From positions 1 to 24,206 of the forward strand of contig DAINQE010000038.1 of the NCBI GenBank assembly GCA_036743055.1: a stretch of 24,206 bases of DNA, in the 5' to 3' direction. The notes under the pieces were generated by a model. It worked only from the letters and a program-made list of their open reading frames with translations, was not told where the DNA came from and did no database searches. Origin of the DNA: Sabulitectum sp036743055 (GTDB lineage: Bacteria > Fermentibacterota > Fermentibacteria > Fermentibacterales > JCC-6). Of the stretch, positions 7,798 to 14,615 are shown in pieces. How positions within the stretch are numbered: position 1 is the first letter of the stretch; each line of letters begins with the position of its first letter. The translations under genes and the position numbers were made by a program.

Positions 7798-8199
7798 ATG
7801 AACAGGGTCGTGGTACACACCTGCACCGGCGAGATCATAAAGGGCTACACCGCCGATTTTTCCAAGGACCGGCCCTCCTTCCTGCTCACCACCGATGAAG
7901 ACGGCGTCACGATGCACCAGACCATCGAGCTGGCCGGCCTGAAGGCCGTCTTCTTCGTGCGCTCCTTCCAGGGGAACTTCCTTCATAAGACCCTTCACAC
8001 CTTCGACGACCTGAGCGGCTACGGCAAGAAGGTGATGATCAAGTTCCGCGACGGAGAAAGGTTCTATGGCAGGGTCGAGGTCCTCAGTCCCGAGGACATA
8101 GGCTTCTTCATCTACCCCATGGACAGCGAGTCCAACACCATCAGGGCATTCGTGATAAAGGACTTCATCACCGATGTGAGGGTCATGGACGCACCCTGA
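7798..8199 (+). CDS. Small two-repeat beta-rich protein of unknown function
   Basis: A 133-residue cytoplasmic protein with no signal peptide, membrane segment or cysteine cluster. It is built from two similar halves. Residues 3-54 begin RVVVHTCTGEIIKGY and residues 78-130 begin KVMIKFRDGERFYGR; both continue with a Ser, a Phe-rich strand (PSFLL / GFFIY), an acidic turn and a closing V-x-x-V strand. The pattern of short alternating strands suggests a duplicated small beta-barrel. It resembles uncharacterised proteins sometimes found with PilZ or chemotaxis genes (possibly the DUF6982 group), but I am not certain. It has its own promoter-like sequence and ribosome binding site GGGAGG 5 nt before ATG. 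The 3' end overlaps sfsA by 17 bp. Confidence 0.75.
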   Translation: MNRVVVHTCTGEIIKGYTADFSKDRPSFLLTTDEDGVTMHQTIELAGLKAVFFVRSFQGNFLHKTLHTFDDLSGYGKKVMIKFRDGERFYGRVEVLSPEDIGFFIYPMDSESNTIRAFVIKDFITDVRVMDAP

Positions 8200-8890
8200 A
8201 GGGGAGTTCGCCTTCCAGGAACACCCTCTTCCCGTCGAAGGACATCTCGGCGCACCATACCGACACCCCGGCGGATACCGCCGTTCTCAGAGCTTCTGCG
8301 AAGCCGGGATCGGTTTCGCTATTGGCTGTGAAGTACTCCGCTCCGTTCACGAACACCAGGAAGAGCACCCCGGCGGGTGACCCGCCGGAAGCGATCTCCA
8401 TCAGTTCGTTCACATGCTTCCGGCCCCTGAGGGTAGGGGCGTCGGGGAACATTGCCACTCCGTTCTTCAGGAGTGTGCATCCCTTCACCTCAAGCCAAAG
8501 ACGGTCGTTCACGAGGAAGTCGAATCTGCTTCCTCCCGAAGGCGACTTTACCTCCGCCCGCAGGGCCGATATCCTGCCCAGGGGGGAATGTCCCCCCAGA
8601 AGGAACCTGGAGGCGATCTCCCTGTGGAAGGTTGTGTTTACAAGCACCCAGCTGCTTCCCAGACGGGCGGCGGCCAGGGTCCACTTCGTCTTCCTGCCCT
8701 CTCCGGGGGAGGGAATGACAAGAAGCCGGTTCCCGGGGTAGAGAAGCTCCCTGAGCCGGCCTGGATCAGGAACATGAACGGCGAAGCGGCTTCCCATGCC
8801 ATCCCCGGCAATAAGCAGGAACCTGTTGGGTCTTTCCATGAATACGGCTTCAATGGCATCCGGTATCTCCGCCATGACCGGTCCGCTCAA
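8183..8890 (-). CDS. sfsA: SfsA family protein (sugar fermentation stimulation / nuclease-like)
   Basis: A 235-residue SfsA homologue of typical length. Recognisable family blocks are RPNRFL near the N-terminus, VHVPDPGRLRELLYPG (about 39-54), RKTKW, SRFDFLVNDRLWLEVKGCTL, FPDAPTLRGRKHVNEL and the final ETDPGFAEALRTAVSAGV. SfsA was named for enhancing maltose metabolism in E. coli and is thought to bind nucleic acid; the D...EVK arrangement resembles restriction-like nuclease cores. The molecular role remains poorly defined. Start is TTG at 8890, chosen because an unusually long anti-16S match lies directly upstream; the alternative ATG five codons in would place that site too far away. It overlaps the convergent 133-residue gene by 17 bp. 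Confidence 0.92.
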   Translation of the reverse strand: MSGPVMAEIPDAIEAVFMERPNRFLLIAGDGMGSRFAVHVPDPGRLRELLYPGNRLLVIPSPGEGRKTKWTLAAARLGSSWVLVNTTFHREIASRFLLGGHSPLGRISALRAEVKSPSGGSRFDFLVNDRLWLEVKGCTLLKNGVAMFPDAPTLRGRKHVNELMEIASGGSPAGVLFLVFVNGAEYFTANSETDPGFAEALRTAVSAGVSVWCAEMSFDGKRVFLEGELPFRVRP

Positions 8891-8904
8891 GGATCACCCC
8901 CTTT
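8891..8904 (-). promoter_or_regulatory. sfsA: Extended Shine-Dalgarno that sets the TTG start of sfsA
   Basis: On the minus strand the 14 bases before TTG read AAAGGGGGTGATCC. They match 12 of 14 positions of TAAGGAGGTGATCC, the complement of the usual 16S rRNA 3' end. The GGGGG core is 6 nt from TTG. This supports TTG over the internal ATG. Confidence 0.7.
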
Positions 8905-8920
8905 AAATCGAGTGTATCTC

Positions 8921-8926
8921 GGAGGT
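8921..8926 (+). promoter_or_regulatory. Ribosome binding site of the ComEC-core gene
   Basis: GGAGGT lies 10 nt before the ATG at 8937, inside the 46-bp divergent gap shared with sfsA. It fixes the start of the membrane protein. Confidence 0.65.
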
Positions 8927-8936
8927 AAATATAGCC

Positions 8937-10094
8937 ATGGAAGTGAAGCTCAAGACCCATGTGACCGCACTGCTCCTCCTTGCCCTGGCCGGTGGAATGG
9001 CTGCCGCAGCCGGTACGAAGGCTCCGGAGGGCCGTAGTGAAGGCGTGGTAAGGGGGAGTGTGGTCACAGTAACCTCCCGTGGAGCTCTGCTCAGCACCGC
9101 CCGGGGAGATGTATGGGTGAGTTCCGCCGCCCTGGCCAGAACAGCGCTCAGGGGGGATTCGCTGCTGGTGCTGGGCAGCAGCCGCGGCATGTTCCTCTCT
9201 CCCCTGGCAATCAGGCTCAAGCCCGGAACATCCCCGGCAAGGTCCGTCAGGGCAGGCTTCCGAAGCCTGCTGGAAAGAAGGGTAGAGGACCCTGCCTCAA
9301 GGGGTCTTGCCGGCGGGCTCCTCATGGGGCTCCGGGGAACCATTACCCCCGGCACCGCCAGGGCTTTCAGGAGCTCGGGAACTTCCCATCTTCTGGCCCT
9401 TTCCGGAATGCACACGGCCCTGGCGGCAGCGGTATTCACACTGCTCAGCAGGCTGCTGTTCGGCCGCAGGGGTATATCATGGCTTCTGTCCATGGCGGGA
9501 ACCGTGCTTTTCGTAATGGTGTCCGGCGCCCGGCCCTCCACCGTCCGGGCCGGTATCATGTGCTGCTGCGCGCTCCTGTGGATGTGGAGGATGGGGGGAA
9601 GGTCGCACACTCTTTCTTTCTGGCTGGCAGCCGCCGGTGTGTCCCTCGTGTTCGTTCCTGGAACCATCTGCGACAGGGGAGCCTGGCTCTCCTACGGGGC
9701 GGTTCTTTCACTGATACTGCTGGGAAAGAGCTTCCGTGGCCCCGGGGGCTTCATTCTGACGCCGCTCTGGGCAGGCGTTACGGTGACGATTGCCCTGGCC
9801 CCTCTGGTAAACTCCATGTACGGGGGAGTGTCATGGCTGGGGCCGGCGGCCACTGTGGTCTCCATACCGCTGATGACGGCGGTCATGGCCCTGGGCGCCG
9901 CGGCGGCGGCGGGCATTCCACTGGCTTCCACAGGGCTTTCCTGGACTGCGGGGATGTGGACTTCCATTTTAAACGCCCTGGCCCATGAGCCCCTTCATCT
10001 GGCACCGGGAAAGCTCTGGCCGCTCTGGGCGGCGGCCTTACTGGGGCTCCGGGTCGTCTCCCTGTGGAACGGCTTCCACAGAAGGTTCAGGTAG
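8937..10094 (+). CDS. ComEC/Rec2-type competence membrane protein lacking the metallo-beta-lactamase domain
   Basis: A 385-residue polytopic membrane protein. After an N-terminal hydrophobic segment (about 9-26) comes a small beta region (about 36-95, GVVRGSVVTVTSRG ... GDSLLVLGSSRG) like the reduced OB-type domain of ComEC. Next is the competence-domain hallmark FRSSGTSHLLALSGMH (about 145-160), then several hydrophobic helices with SGARPSTVRAGIM and WLSYGAVLSLILLG, both typical of ComEC. Full ComEC proteins are about 700-800 residues and add a metallo-beta-lactamase nuclease; here the gene stops after the channel part. The role is probably DNA passage across the inner membrane, but that rests on homology. 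No other competence gene is nearby. The 3' end overlaps the convergent gene by 57 bp. Confidence 0.85.
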   Translation: MEVKLKTHVTALLLLALAGGMAAAAGTKAPEGRSEGVVRGSVVTVTSRGALLSTARGDVWVSSAALARTALRGDSLLVLGSSRGMFLSPLAIRLKPGTSPARSVRAGFRSLLERRVEDPASRGLAGGLLMGLRGTITPGTARAFRSSGTSHLLALSGMHTALAAAVFTLLSRLLFGRRGISWLLSMAGTVLFVMVSGARPSTVRAGIMCCCALLWMWRMGGRSHTLSFWLAAAGVSLVFVPGTICDRGAWLSYGAVLSLILLGKSFRGPGGFILTPLWAGVTVTIALAPLVNSMYGGVSWLGPAATVVSIPLMTAVMALGAAAAAGIPLASTGLSWTAGMWTSILNALAHEPLHLAPGKLWPLWAAALLGLRVVSLWNGFHRRFR

Positions 10095-10913
10095 CTCCAG
10101 AACGATGGAGTCTTCAATAATGCCGTCCTCCATCATGGAGTCAGCAGGGATCTCATATACATCGGGCAGCGAAGGGAGGCTGTCGGTTCCCTCCTCTTCC
10201 TCCAGCACCTCCGGGGGAGGGGGAGGAGGAGGCTGGGATCCCTCGTCAGCCAGGAAACGGATGAAGATCGACCCCGAGTTGTCCAGCGCCGCCTCGAGAT
10301 GATCCAGGGCCACCGCCTCGAACTCCGCTCCGAGTGGAAGTTCAATTCTCATGCTGTCACCGGGGAAAAGAGGCCATGCGTCCCTGGCACCACCGGGGAA
10401 ATGACCGATGAGCACCGTGAGTCCGTCGTAGCCCGACAGGCCGTCGTCCTCCACGGTTACGGTATAGCTTCCCGCGGGGAGCGACAGTGACCTGGTGCGC
10501 TCCAGAATGGCAAGGTGGTAAGCGCTTGAGACCGTAATGGTGGGGGTTACCTCCAGTATTACGGGAAGAAAACGCACCGAATCCCTTGCGGAAGGTGTTT
10601 CCACGACCACGGTAACGCTGTCGAGGTAACCGGGGGAGGCCTGCCAGGTAACGCTCCTGCCGAAGGCAACGGTGGAGTCGGTGTCGGTGAATCTGCCGGA
10701 TGAACAGGTCCACCTGGCCTGTGCGCCATCCGGGAGAATGGTCGAAAGGTAGGCCGTTCCATCTCCCGAGGGGTCGATGGAGGCCAGTATCTGAACCGGA
10801 TCGTTCAGCTGCCCCAGGCTCTCCCTCACCAGGTAGGCCAGAAGCAGACCAACTGGAAGGAGCATGGGAAGCATCACCGGAAGGAGCTGCCGTATCTTTC
10901 CTTTTCTTGCCAT
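10038..10913 (-). CDS. Membrane-anchored hypothetical protein with a proline run and acidic tail
   Basis: Not recognised as a named family. From the ATG at 10913 it is 291 residues: a basic start (MARKGKIRQ), one membrane segment (about 10-29, LLPVMLPMLLPVGLLLAYLV), a beta-rich exported region, and a tail with seven consecutive prolines followed by a Glu-rich stretch and short acidic repeats (PADSMMEDGIIEDS). The middle contains ARWTCSSGRFTDTD and SVTWQASPGYLDSVTVVV, the pattern of PKD/Ig-like domains, then LPAGSYTVTVEDD. It is probably anchored in the inner membrane and exposed outside. An upstream TTG at 10955 would add 14 residues, but it would overlap the divergent peptidase start, so ATG is preferred. 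No clear ribosome binding site is visible. Confidence 0.65.
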   Translation of the reverse strand: MARKGKIRQLLPVMLPMLLPVGLLLAYLVRESLGQLNDPVQILASIDPSGDGTAYLSTILPDGAQARWTCSSGRFTDTDSTVAFGRSVTWQASPGYLDSVTVVVETPSARDSVRFLPVILEVTPTITVSSAYHLAILERTRSLSLPAGSYTVTVEDDGLSGYDGLTVLIGHFPGGARDAWPLFPGDSMRIELPLGAEFEAVALDHLEAALDNSGSIFIRFLADEGSQPPPPPPPEVLEEEEGTDSLPSLPDVYEIPADSMMEDGIIEDSIVLELPEPSVEAVPQGDDPEPQ

Positions 10914-10925
10914 AGCGGTGGTGAA

Positions 10926-10931
10926 TATAAT
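10926..10931 (+). promoter_or_regulatory. -10-like TATAAT before the M42 peptidase gene
   Basis: A perfect TATAAT lies 24 nt before the peptidase ATG, in the 41-bp divergent gap. The -35 is doubtful: TTGCCA at 10907-10912 is too close (13-bp spacer) and TTTCTT at 17 bp is poor. AAAGGA at 10944-10949 serves as ribosome binding site. Confidence 0.35.
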
Positions 10932-10954
10932 CGGAGCAGGAAGAAAGGACACCA

Positions 10955-11977
10955 ATGCAGAACACTATGGAATTCTTCATGCAGCTCCTCAGGACCAGGA
11001 GCGTCACCGGCAATACCTACCTGGCGGTGGAAATAGTGCGGTCCAGGCTTGAATCCCTGGGAGTTCCTGTGAAGCAGACGAACAAGGGTTCCCTGATAGC
11101 AACCCTGGAGGGAACCACTGACGATTCCGCGGTGATCAGCGCCCACCTGGATACACTGGGGGCGGTGGTATCCAGGATCGAATCCCGGGGGATCCTCAGA
11201 TACAAGTGCGTGGGAGGTTTCACCCCGGGGAGCATAGAGGGGGAGTACTGCCTGGTCGAGACCTTCAGCGGGAAGATGATACCCGGCACCATTCTCTTCG
11301 ACAGAACGTCCGTACACGCCTACGGCCGTGAAAAGGCCCAGGCGGCAAGGACCCACGAAGAGATGTACGTCAGGATCGACGAGAAGGTGTCCTCCAGGGA
11401 AGAGGCGGAGTCCCTGGGAATAAGCGTGGGGAACTACATCCATTTCGACCCCAGGGCCCAGCATCTCGATTCCGGGTTCGTCAAGGGCCGCCACATAGAC
11501 GACAAGGCCGGGGTAACCGTGCTGGTGGGGGTCATCGAGAACCTTGTAAGGCAGAAAGTCAAGCCCCAGAGGAACATACATTTCCTCTTCACGGTTCACG
11601 AGGAAGTGGGTCACGGAGCTGCGGGATGGCTTCCCGAGGGGGTGTCAGACTTCCTTGCGGTGGACATGGGGGTATGCGGCCCGGAGCAGACCTCCCAGGA
11701 GGAGAAGGTTACCATATGCGCAGCTGACAGCTCAGGTCCCTACAACTATGAACTGACCAGGCATCTCATTAACCTTGCGGAGATAAACGGCATTCCCCAT
11801 GTGGTGGATACTTTCCCGTTCTACGGTTCTGATGCAGGTGCGGCGTTGAGAATGGGTCTGGACGCCCGGCATGCCCTTGTCGGCCCAGGTGTGGATACCT
11901 CACATGCAATAGAGAGGACCCATCAGGACGGGATCAGGGCCACCATGGACCTGGTAACCCTGTTTGCCATGGAGTAG
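10955..11977 (+). CDS. M42-family metalloaminopeptidase-like protein
   Basis: A 340-residue cytoplasmic peptidase of the M42 family (tetrahedral aminopeptidases, often labelled glutamyl aminopeptidase or endoglucanase), which trims peptides with two metal ions. Metal ligands and catalytic residues are visible in order: AHLDTLG (H64, D66), HIDDKAG (D182/D183), HEEVGHG (E216, E217), AVDMG (D237) and a C-terminal His in DTSHAIERTH (317 or 323). The typical M42 insertion region with YGREKAQ and HFDPRA lies between the first two. The start is supported by AAAGGA 5 nt before ATG. It ends 1 nt from the convergent gmhB stop. Substrate preference is not readable from sequence. Confidence 0.9.
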   Translation: MQNTMEFFMQLLRTRSVTGNTYLAVEIVRSRLESLGVPVKQTNKGSLIATLEGTTDDSAVISAHLDTLGAVVSRIESRGILRYKCVGGFTPGSIEGEYCLVETFSGKMIPGTILFDRTSVHAYGREKAQAARTHEEMYVRIDEKVSSREEAESLGISVGNYIHFDPRAQHLDSGFVKGRHIDDKAGVTVLVGVIENLVRQKVKPQRNIHFLFTVHEEVGHGAAGWLPEGVSDFLAVDMGVCGPEQTSQEEKVTICAADSSGPYNYELTRHLINLAEINGIPHVVDTFPFYGSDAGAALRMGLDARHALVGPGVDTSHAIERTHQDGIRATMDLVTLFAME

Positions 11978-11978
11978 T

Positions 11979-12527
11979 CTACCCGGAGGAGAGGATCAGG
12001 TCAGCGGCTTCCCTCAGTGAAGGAACCACATGATCCGGCGGGGTAAGGCCCCTTTCCAGGATCATCTCAAGCTGAGCCGCTCCTCTGCCGGTCTCCACCA
12101 GTATCGTTGCCAGGCCTGAACGCCTTCCCAGCTCCATGTCGCTCTCGGCGTCCCCGACCATCCATCCTCCCCGGGGCAGCGAGAGGGTTCGTCTGGCCTC
12201 TTCTACCATGCCAGGGGCGGGTTTTCTGCACCTGCAGCGGTCATCCGGATGATGCGGGCAGTAGAGGATGCCGTGGGGCCTGACCCCTGCGGCCCTGAAG
12301 GCGCATGACATGACGCGGTGTATCAGTTCCACGTCCTCTTCGGTGTAGTAGCCCCTGGCAATGCCCGACTGGTTGGTGACAACCACGAGGGGATGACCGG
12401 CCCTTCCCAGCCTTGCCGCGGCATCTATGGCCCCGGGTATGGGGATCCAGTGGGATGGTCTGCGGACATAGTCGTGCCTGTTCCTGTTGATAACGCCGTC
12501 GCGGTCCAGGAACACCGGCGGTCTCAA
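11979..12527 (-). CDS. gmhB: D-glycero-D-manno-heptose 1,7-bisphosphate 7-phosphatase (GmhB-type HAD phosphatase)
   Basis: A 182-residue HAD phosphatase. GmhB removes the 7-phosphate from heptose bisphosphate in making the ADP-heptose of the LPS inner core. HAD motifs are FLDRDGVIN (D8, D10), VVVTNQSG (50-55), RKPAPG (K102) and VGDAESD (D126). The zinc site typical of GmhB is present as C90-x-H92 and C98-x-C100. The TTG start is chosen because it overlaps the epimerase stop as TTGA and puts the first HAD strand at the N-terminus; AGAGGA lies about 7 nt upstream. A longer in-frame reading begins at 12599 inside the epimerase gene. A histidinol-phosphate phosphatase role is possible but less likely beside an LPS-type epimerase. 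Confidence 0.87.
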   Translation of the reverse strand: MRPPVFLDRDGVINRNRHDYVRRPSHWIPIPGAIDAAARLGRAGHPLVVVTNQSGIARGYYTEEDVELIHRVMSCAFRAAGVRPHGILYCPHHPDDRCRCRKPAPGMVEEARRTLSLPRGGWMVGDAESDMELGRRSGLATILVETGRGAAQLEMILERGLTPPDHVVPSLREAADLILSSG

Positions 12528-13462
12528 CCTTCCATCCTCTTCCTGTGGTAATCCACAAGGTCGGAGAGACCCTCCTCGAAGGGAATAGCGGGTTTCCACT
12601 TCAGGACGCTCCCCGCCTTCGAGGAGTCCAGCGAGATCCTGAGTATCTCCTCAGGGAGAGCAGGGCCGAAGGAGGGTTCCAGGGCGGTTCCAGTGAAGCC
12701 CCTTATTATCTCATCGAGTTCCAGCACCGATCTGCCGGTACCCCAGCCTATGTTGAAGATACCGCCTGAAGCCGCATCGTTGGAAAGGTCCATTGCGGCC
12801 ATGTTGGCCCTGGCGATGTCCGCAACGTGAACATAGTCCCTGAGCTGCATTCCGTCGCCGTTTATCACCGGCGCTTCACCCTTCAGGTACTTCACCGTGA
12901 AGATGGCGGTAACCCCGGCCTCTCCATATGGGTTCTGCCTCGGGCCGTAGACATTGGGATACCTCAGGACGACATAGTCCAGCCCGTAAAGGTACCTGTA
13001 AAGGAAAAGGTAGTGTTCCACAGTGTGCTTGCTGATGCCGTAGTGGCAGATGGGATTCACAGGATGCTCTTCGGTTACCGGAAGGGATCTCGGTTCTCCG
13101 TAAACTGCGCCGCCGGTGGAGGCGTAGACGACCCTCTTCACCGACCCCCTCACCGCAGCCTCCAGCAGGTTCAATGTGCCCCTGATGTTCACGTCGGCGT
13201 CGAAGGACGGTTCCCTTACCGACCTCCTCACGTCCATCTGGGCGGCATGGTGGCAGAGTATGTCGTACTCTCCCTTCTCCACCGTGTCAGAGGCTTCAGG
13301 GGACCTTATGTCCATTTCGTGGAGTGTTATTTCCGATGAAACGTTCCTCCTGAACCCGGTGGAAAGATCATCCATCACATGAACGGTGTGACCCTGCTCC
13401 AGAAGGGCGTCGGCTATGTTCGAACCTATGAAGCCGGCCCCGCCGGTTACCAGTATCCTCAA
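12524..13462 (-). CDS. NAD-dependent sugar-nucleotide epimerase (GalE-like, extended SDR)
   Basis: A 312-residue extended short-chain dehydrogenase. The NAD-binding GGAGFIGS is at 7-14, the acidic end of strand two is DDLSTG (31-36), the catalytic Ser/Thr is in ASTGGAVYG (114-122), and the Tyr/Lys pair is YGISK (Y141, K145). RYPNVYGPRQ and GDGMQLRDYVHVAD are typical of UDP-glucose/GlcNAc 4-epimerase relatives. Start is TTG with GGGAGGT 5 nt upstream. The downstream gmhB start overlaps its stop, so the two form a minus-strand operon, probably supplying sugars for LPS. Substrate (UDP-Glc, UDP-GlcNAc or another) cannot be fixed, so no gene symbol is given. Confidence 0.88.
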   Translation of the reverse strand: MRILVTGGAGFIGSNIADALLEQGHTVHVMDDLSTGFRRNVSSEITLHEMDIRSPEASDTVEKGEYDILCHHAAQMDVRRSVREPSFDADVNIRGTLNLLEAAVRGSVKRVVYASTGGAVYGEPRSLPVTEEHPVNPICHYGISKHTVEHYLFLYRYLYGLDYVVLRYPNVYGPRQNPYGEAGVTAIFTVKYLKGEAPVINGDGMQLRDYVHVADIARANMAAMDLSNDAASGGIFNIGWGTGRSVLELDEIIRGFTGTALEPSFGPALPEEILRISLDSSKAGSVLKWKPAIPFEEGLSDLVDYHRKRMEG

Positions 13463-13467
13463 GAGAG

Positions 13468-13474
13468 ACCTCCC
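13468..13474 (-). promoter_or_regulatory. Ribosome binding site supporting the TTG start of the epimerase gene
   Basis: The minus strand reads GGGAGGT, 5 nt before the TTG at 13462. No ATG or GTG is as well placed. Confidence 0.65.
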
Positions 13475-13529
13475 TGAAAGAATGCAACAGCAGCCATTCG
13501 TACCCGTTGGAAGGGTGAATATACAAAGA

Positions 13530-13559
13530 TAGACCCCCGGCGCCCCGGTGGCTTATAAT
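13530..13559 (+). promoter_or_regulatory. Promoter candidate for the ddl-lpxB-lpxK operon
   Basis: TAGACC at 13530-13535 (4 of 6 to TTGACA), an 18-bp spacer and a perfect TATAAT at 13554-13559 lie in the 124-bp divergent gap before ddl. Transcription would start near 13566, leaving about 20 nt of leader that contains GGAGG just before ATG. No other comparable promoter was seen downstream in the run of plus-strand genes. Confidence 0.5.
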
Positions 13560-13586
13560 CTCCCGTATTCGAAGATGGAGGCAGCC

Positions 13587-14615
13587 ATGAGAGTTCTCGT
13601 CCTTTCAGGGGGCAGATCCCCCGAGCATGATATAAGCCGTATATCGGCGAAATGGGTTTCAGGGCAGCTCAGAGATGCAGGGCACCAGGTAACGGACGCT
13701 GTGATAGACGGCGGCGGCAGATGGTTCCTCGAAGACTCGCCGGATCATCTCACCATGGATACCGGACCTGTACCCTGGAGCCTTTCCTCCGGAGGCGCAC
13801 CGGTGGCCTTCGACGCCGTTTTTCCCGTGCTCCACGGTTCCTACGGCGAGGACGGCACGGTGCAGGGACTCTGCGCCACCGCAGGATGGCCCTGCGCAGG
13901 TGTGGGTGTCCTGGGAAGCGCGCTGGCCATGGAGAAACATACGATGAAGACCCTGGCGTCTTCAGCCGGGATTCCGGTGGCGCCCTGGGTGCTTCTCGAC
14001 GAGGATCCCGCCGCCTGCTACGACTGCCTGAAGGACAGCATACAGTCCCTGGGATATCCCCTTTTCGTGAAGCCTTCCAGGCTGGGTTCCAGTGTGGGTA
14101 TATCCAGGGTGGACACCCCTGATGAACTCCCCGTTGCCCTGGGCAGGGCCGCTGAATACGACTCCAGGATACTTGTGGAGAAGGCGGTGGAAAGGGCAAG
14201 GGAGATAGAGGTAAGCGTAATGGGTAACGGGGTGGAAGTGTTGAGTTCCATTCCCGGCGAGGTCATTCCGGGAAGGGAGTGGTACGACTTCAAGGCGAAG
14301 TATCACTGCAGGGAATCCAGGCTCTCCATACCGGCGGTGCTGGAAGCTTCCGAAGCCGAAGACATGAGAATGATGGCTGAAAGCGCCTTCCGCCTTCTCG
14401 GGGGAAGGGGCTTCGCCAGGGTCGATTTCCTGATGAATCATCAGGGGATATTCTTCAACGAGGTCAATACCATACCCGGATTCACCGAGATAAGCATGTT
14501 CCCGAAACTCTGGGAGGCCTCCGGACTGGATTCCGGGGAGGTCCTGAACTACATACTCCAGGAGGCGGTCAACCGGGGTGAACAGGGTCTGCTGAAGGAA
14601 ATGGAGAAGGAATGA
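13587..14615 (+). CDS. ddl: D-alanine--D-alanine ligase
   Basis: A 342-residue ATP-grasp ligase making the D-Ala-D-Ala end of the peptidoglycan precursor. The ATG at 13587 is preferred over upstream in-frame starts because the protein then begins MRVLVLSGGRSPEHDIS, the family N-terminus, and GGAGG sits 6 nt ahead. Later motifs are VFPVLHGSYGEDG, the ATP-grasp loop FVKPSRLGSSVGIS, VEKAVERAREIEVSVMG, YDFKAKY, ARVDFL and EVNTIPGFTEISMFP, which carries the metal-binding Glu/Asn. All the main conserved blocks are present and length is normal. It is the first gene of a long plus-strand operon; its stop overlaps the next start as ATGA. Confidence 0.94.
   Translation: MRVLVLSGGRSPEHDISRISAKWVSGQLRDAGHQVTDAVIDGGGRWFLEDSPDHLTMDTGPVPWSLSSGGAPVAFDAVFPVLHGSYGEDGTVQGLCATAGWPCAGVGVLGSALAMEKHTMKTLASSAGIPVAPWVLLDEDPAACYDCLKDSIQSLGYPLFVKPSRLGSSVGISRVDTPDELPVALGRAAEYDSRILVEKAVERAREIEVSVMGNGVEVLSSIPGEVIPGREWYDFKAKYHCRESRLSIPAVLEASEAEDMRMMAESAFRLLGGRGFARVDFLMNHQGIFFNEVNTIPGFTEISMFPKLWEASGLDSGEVLNYILQEAVNRGEQGLLKEMEKE

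Noticed and set aside
9113..9988. 291-codon plus-strand open frame inside the ComEC-core gene
   Set aside because: It is an out-of-frame shadow of a protein with clear ComEC motifs; composition is Gly/Arg/His-rich with no membrane pattern.
10205..10240. G-rich run on the plus strand as a possible regulatory G-quadruplex
   Set aside because: It is fully explained by the poly-proline and poly-glutamate codons of the minus-strand gene; no independent evidence of regulation.
10907..10931. TTGCCA...TATAAT as a complete promoter
   Set aside because: The spacer is only 13 bp, too short for a sigma70 promoter; only the -10-like box is kept, at low confidence.
10955..11614. Minus-strand open frame (246 codons) opposite the M42 peptidase
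   Set aside because: It is a shadow of a gene whose metal ligands are all present; no independent start signal or motif is seen.
12528..12599. Longer start for gmhB inside the epimerase gene
   Set aside because: The extra residues precede the first HAD strand and read through epimerase coding sequence; the TTGA overlap is a better start.
13463..13529. Terminator or riboswitch in the gap before ddl
   Set aside because: No convincing stem-loop or conserved aptamer pattern could be seen by eye; the gap is explained by divergent promoters and ribosome binding sites.
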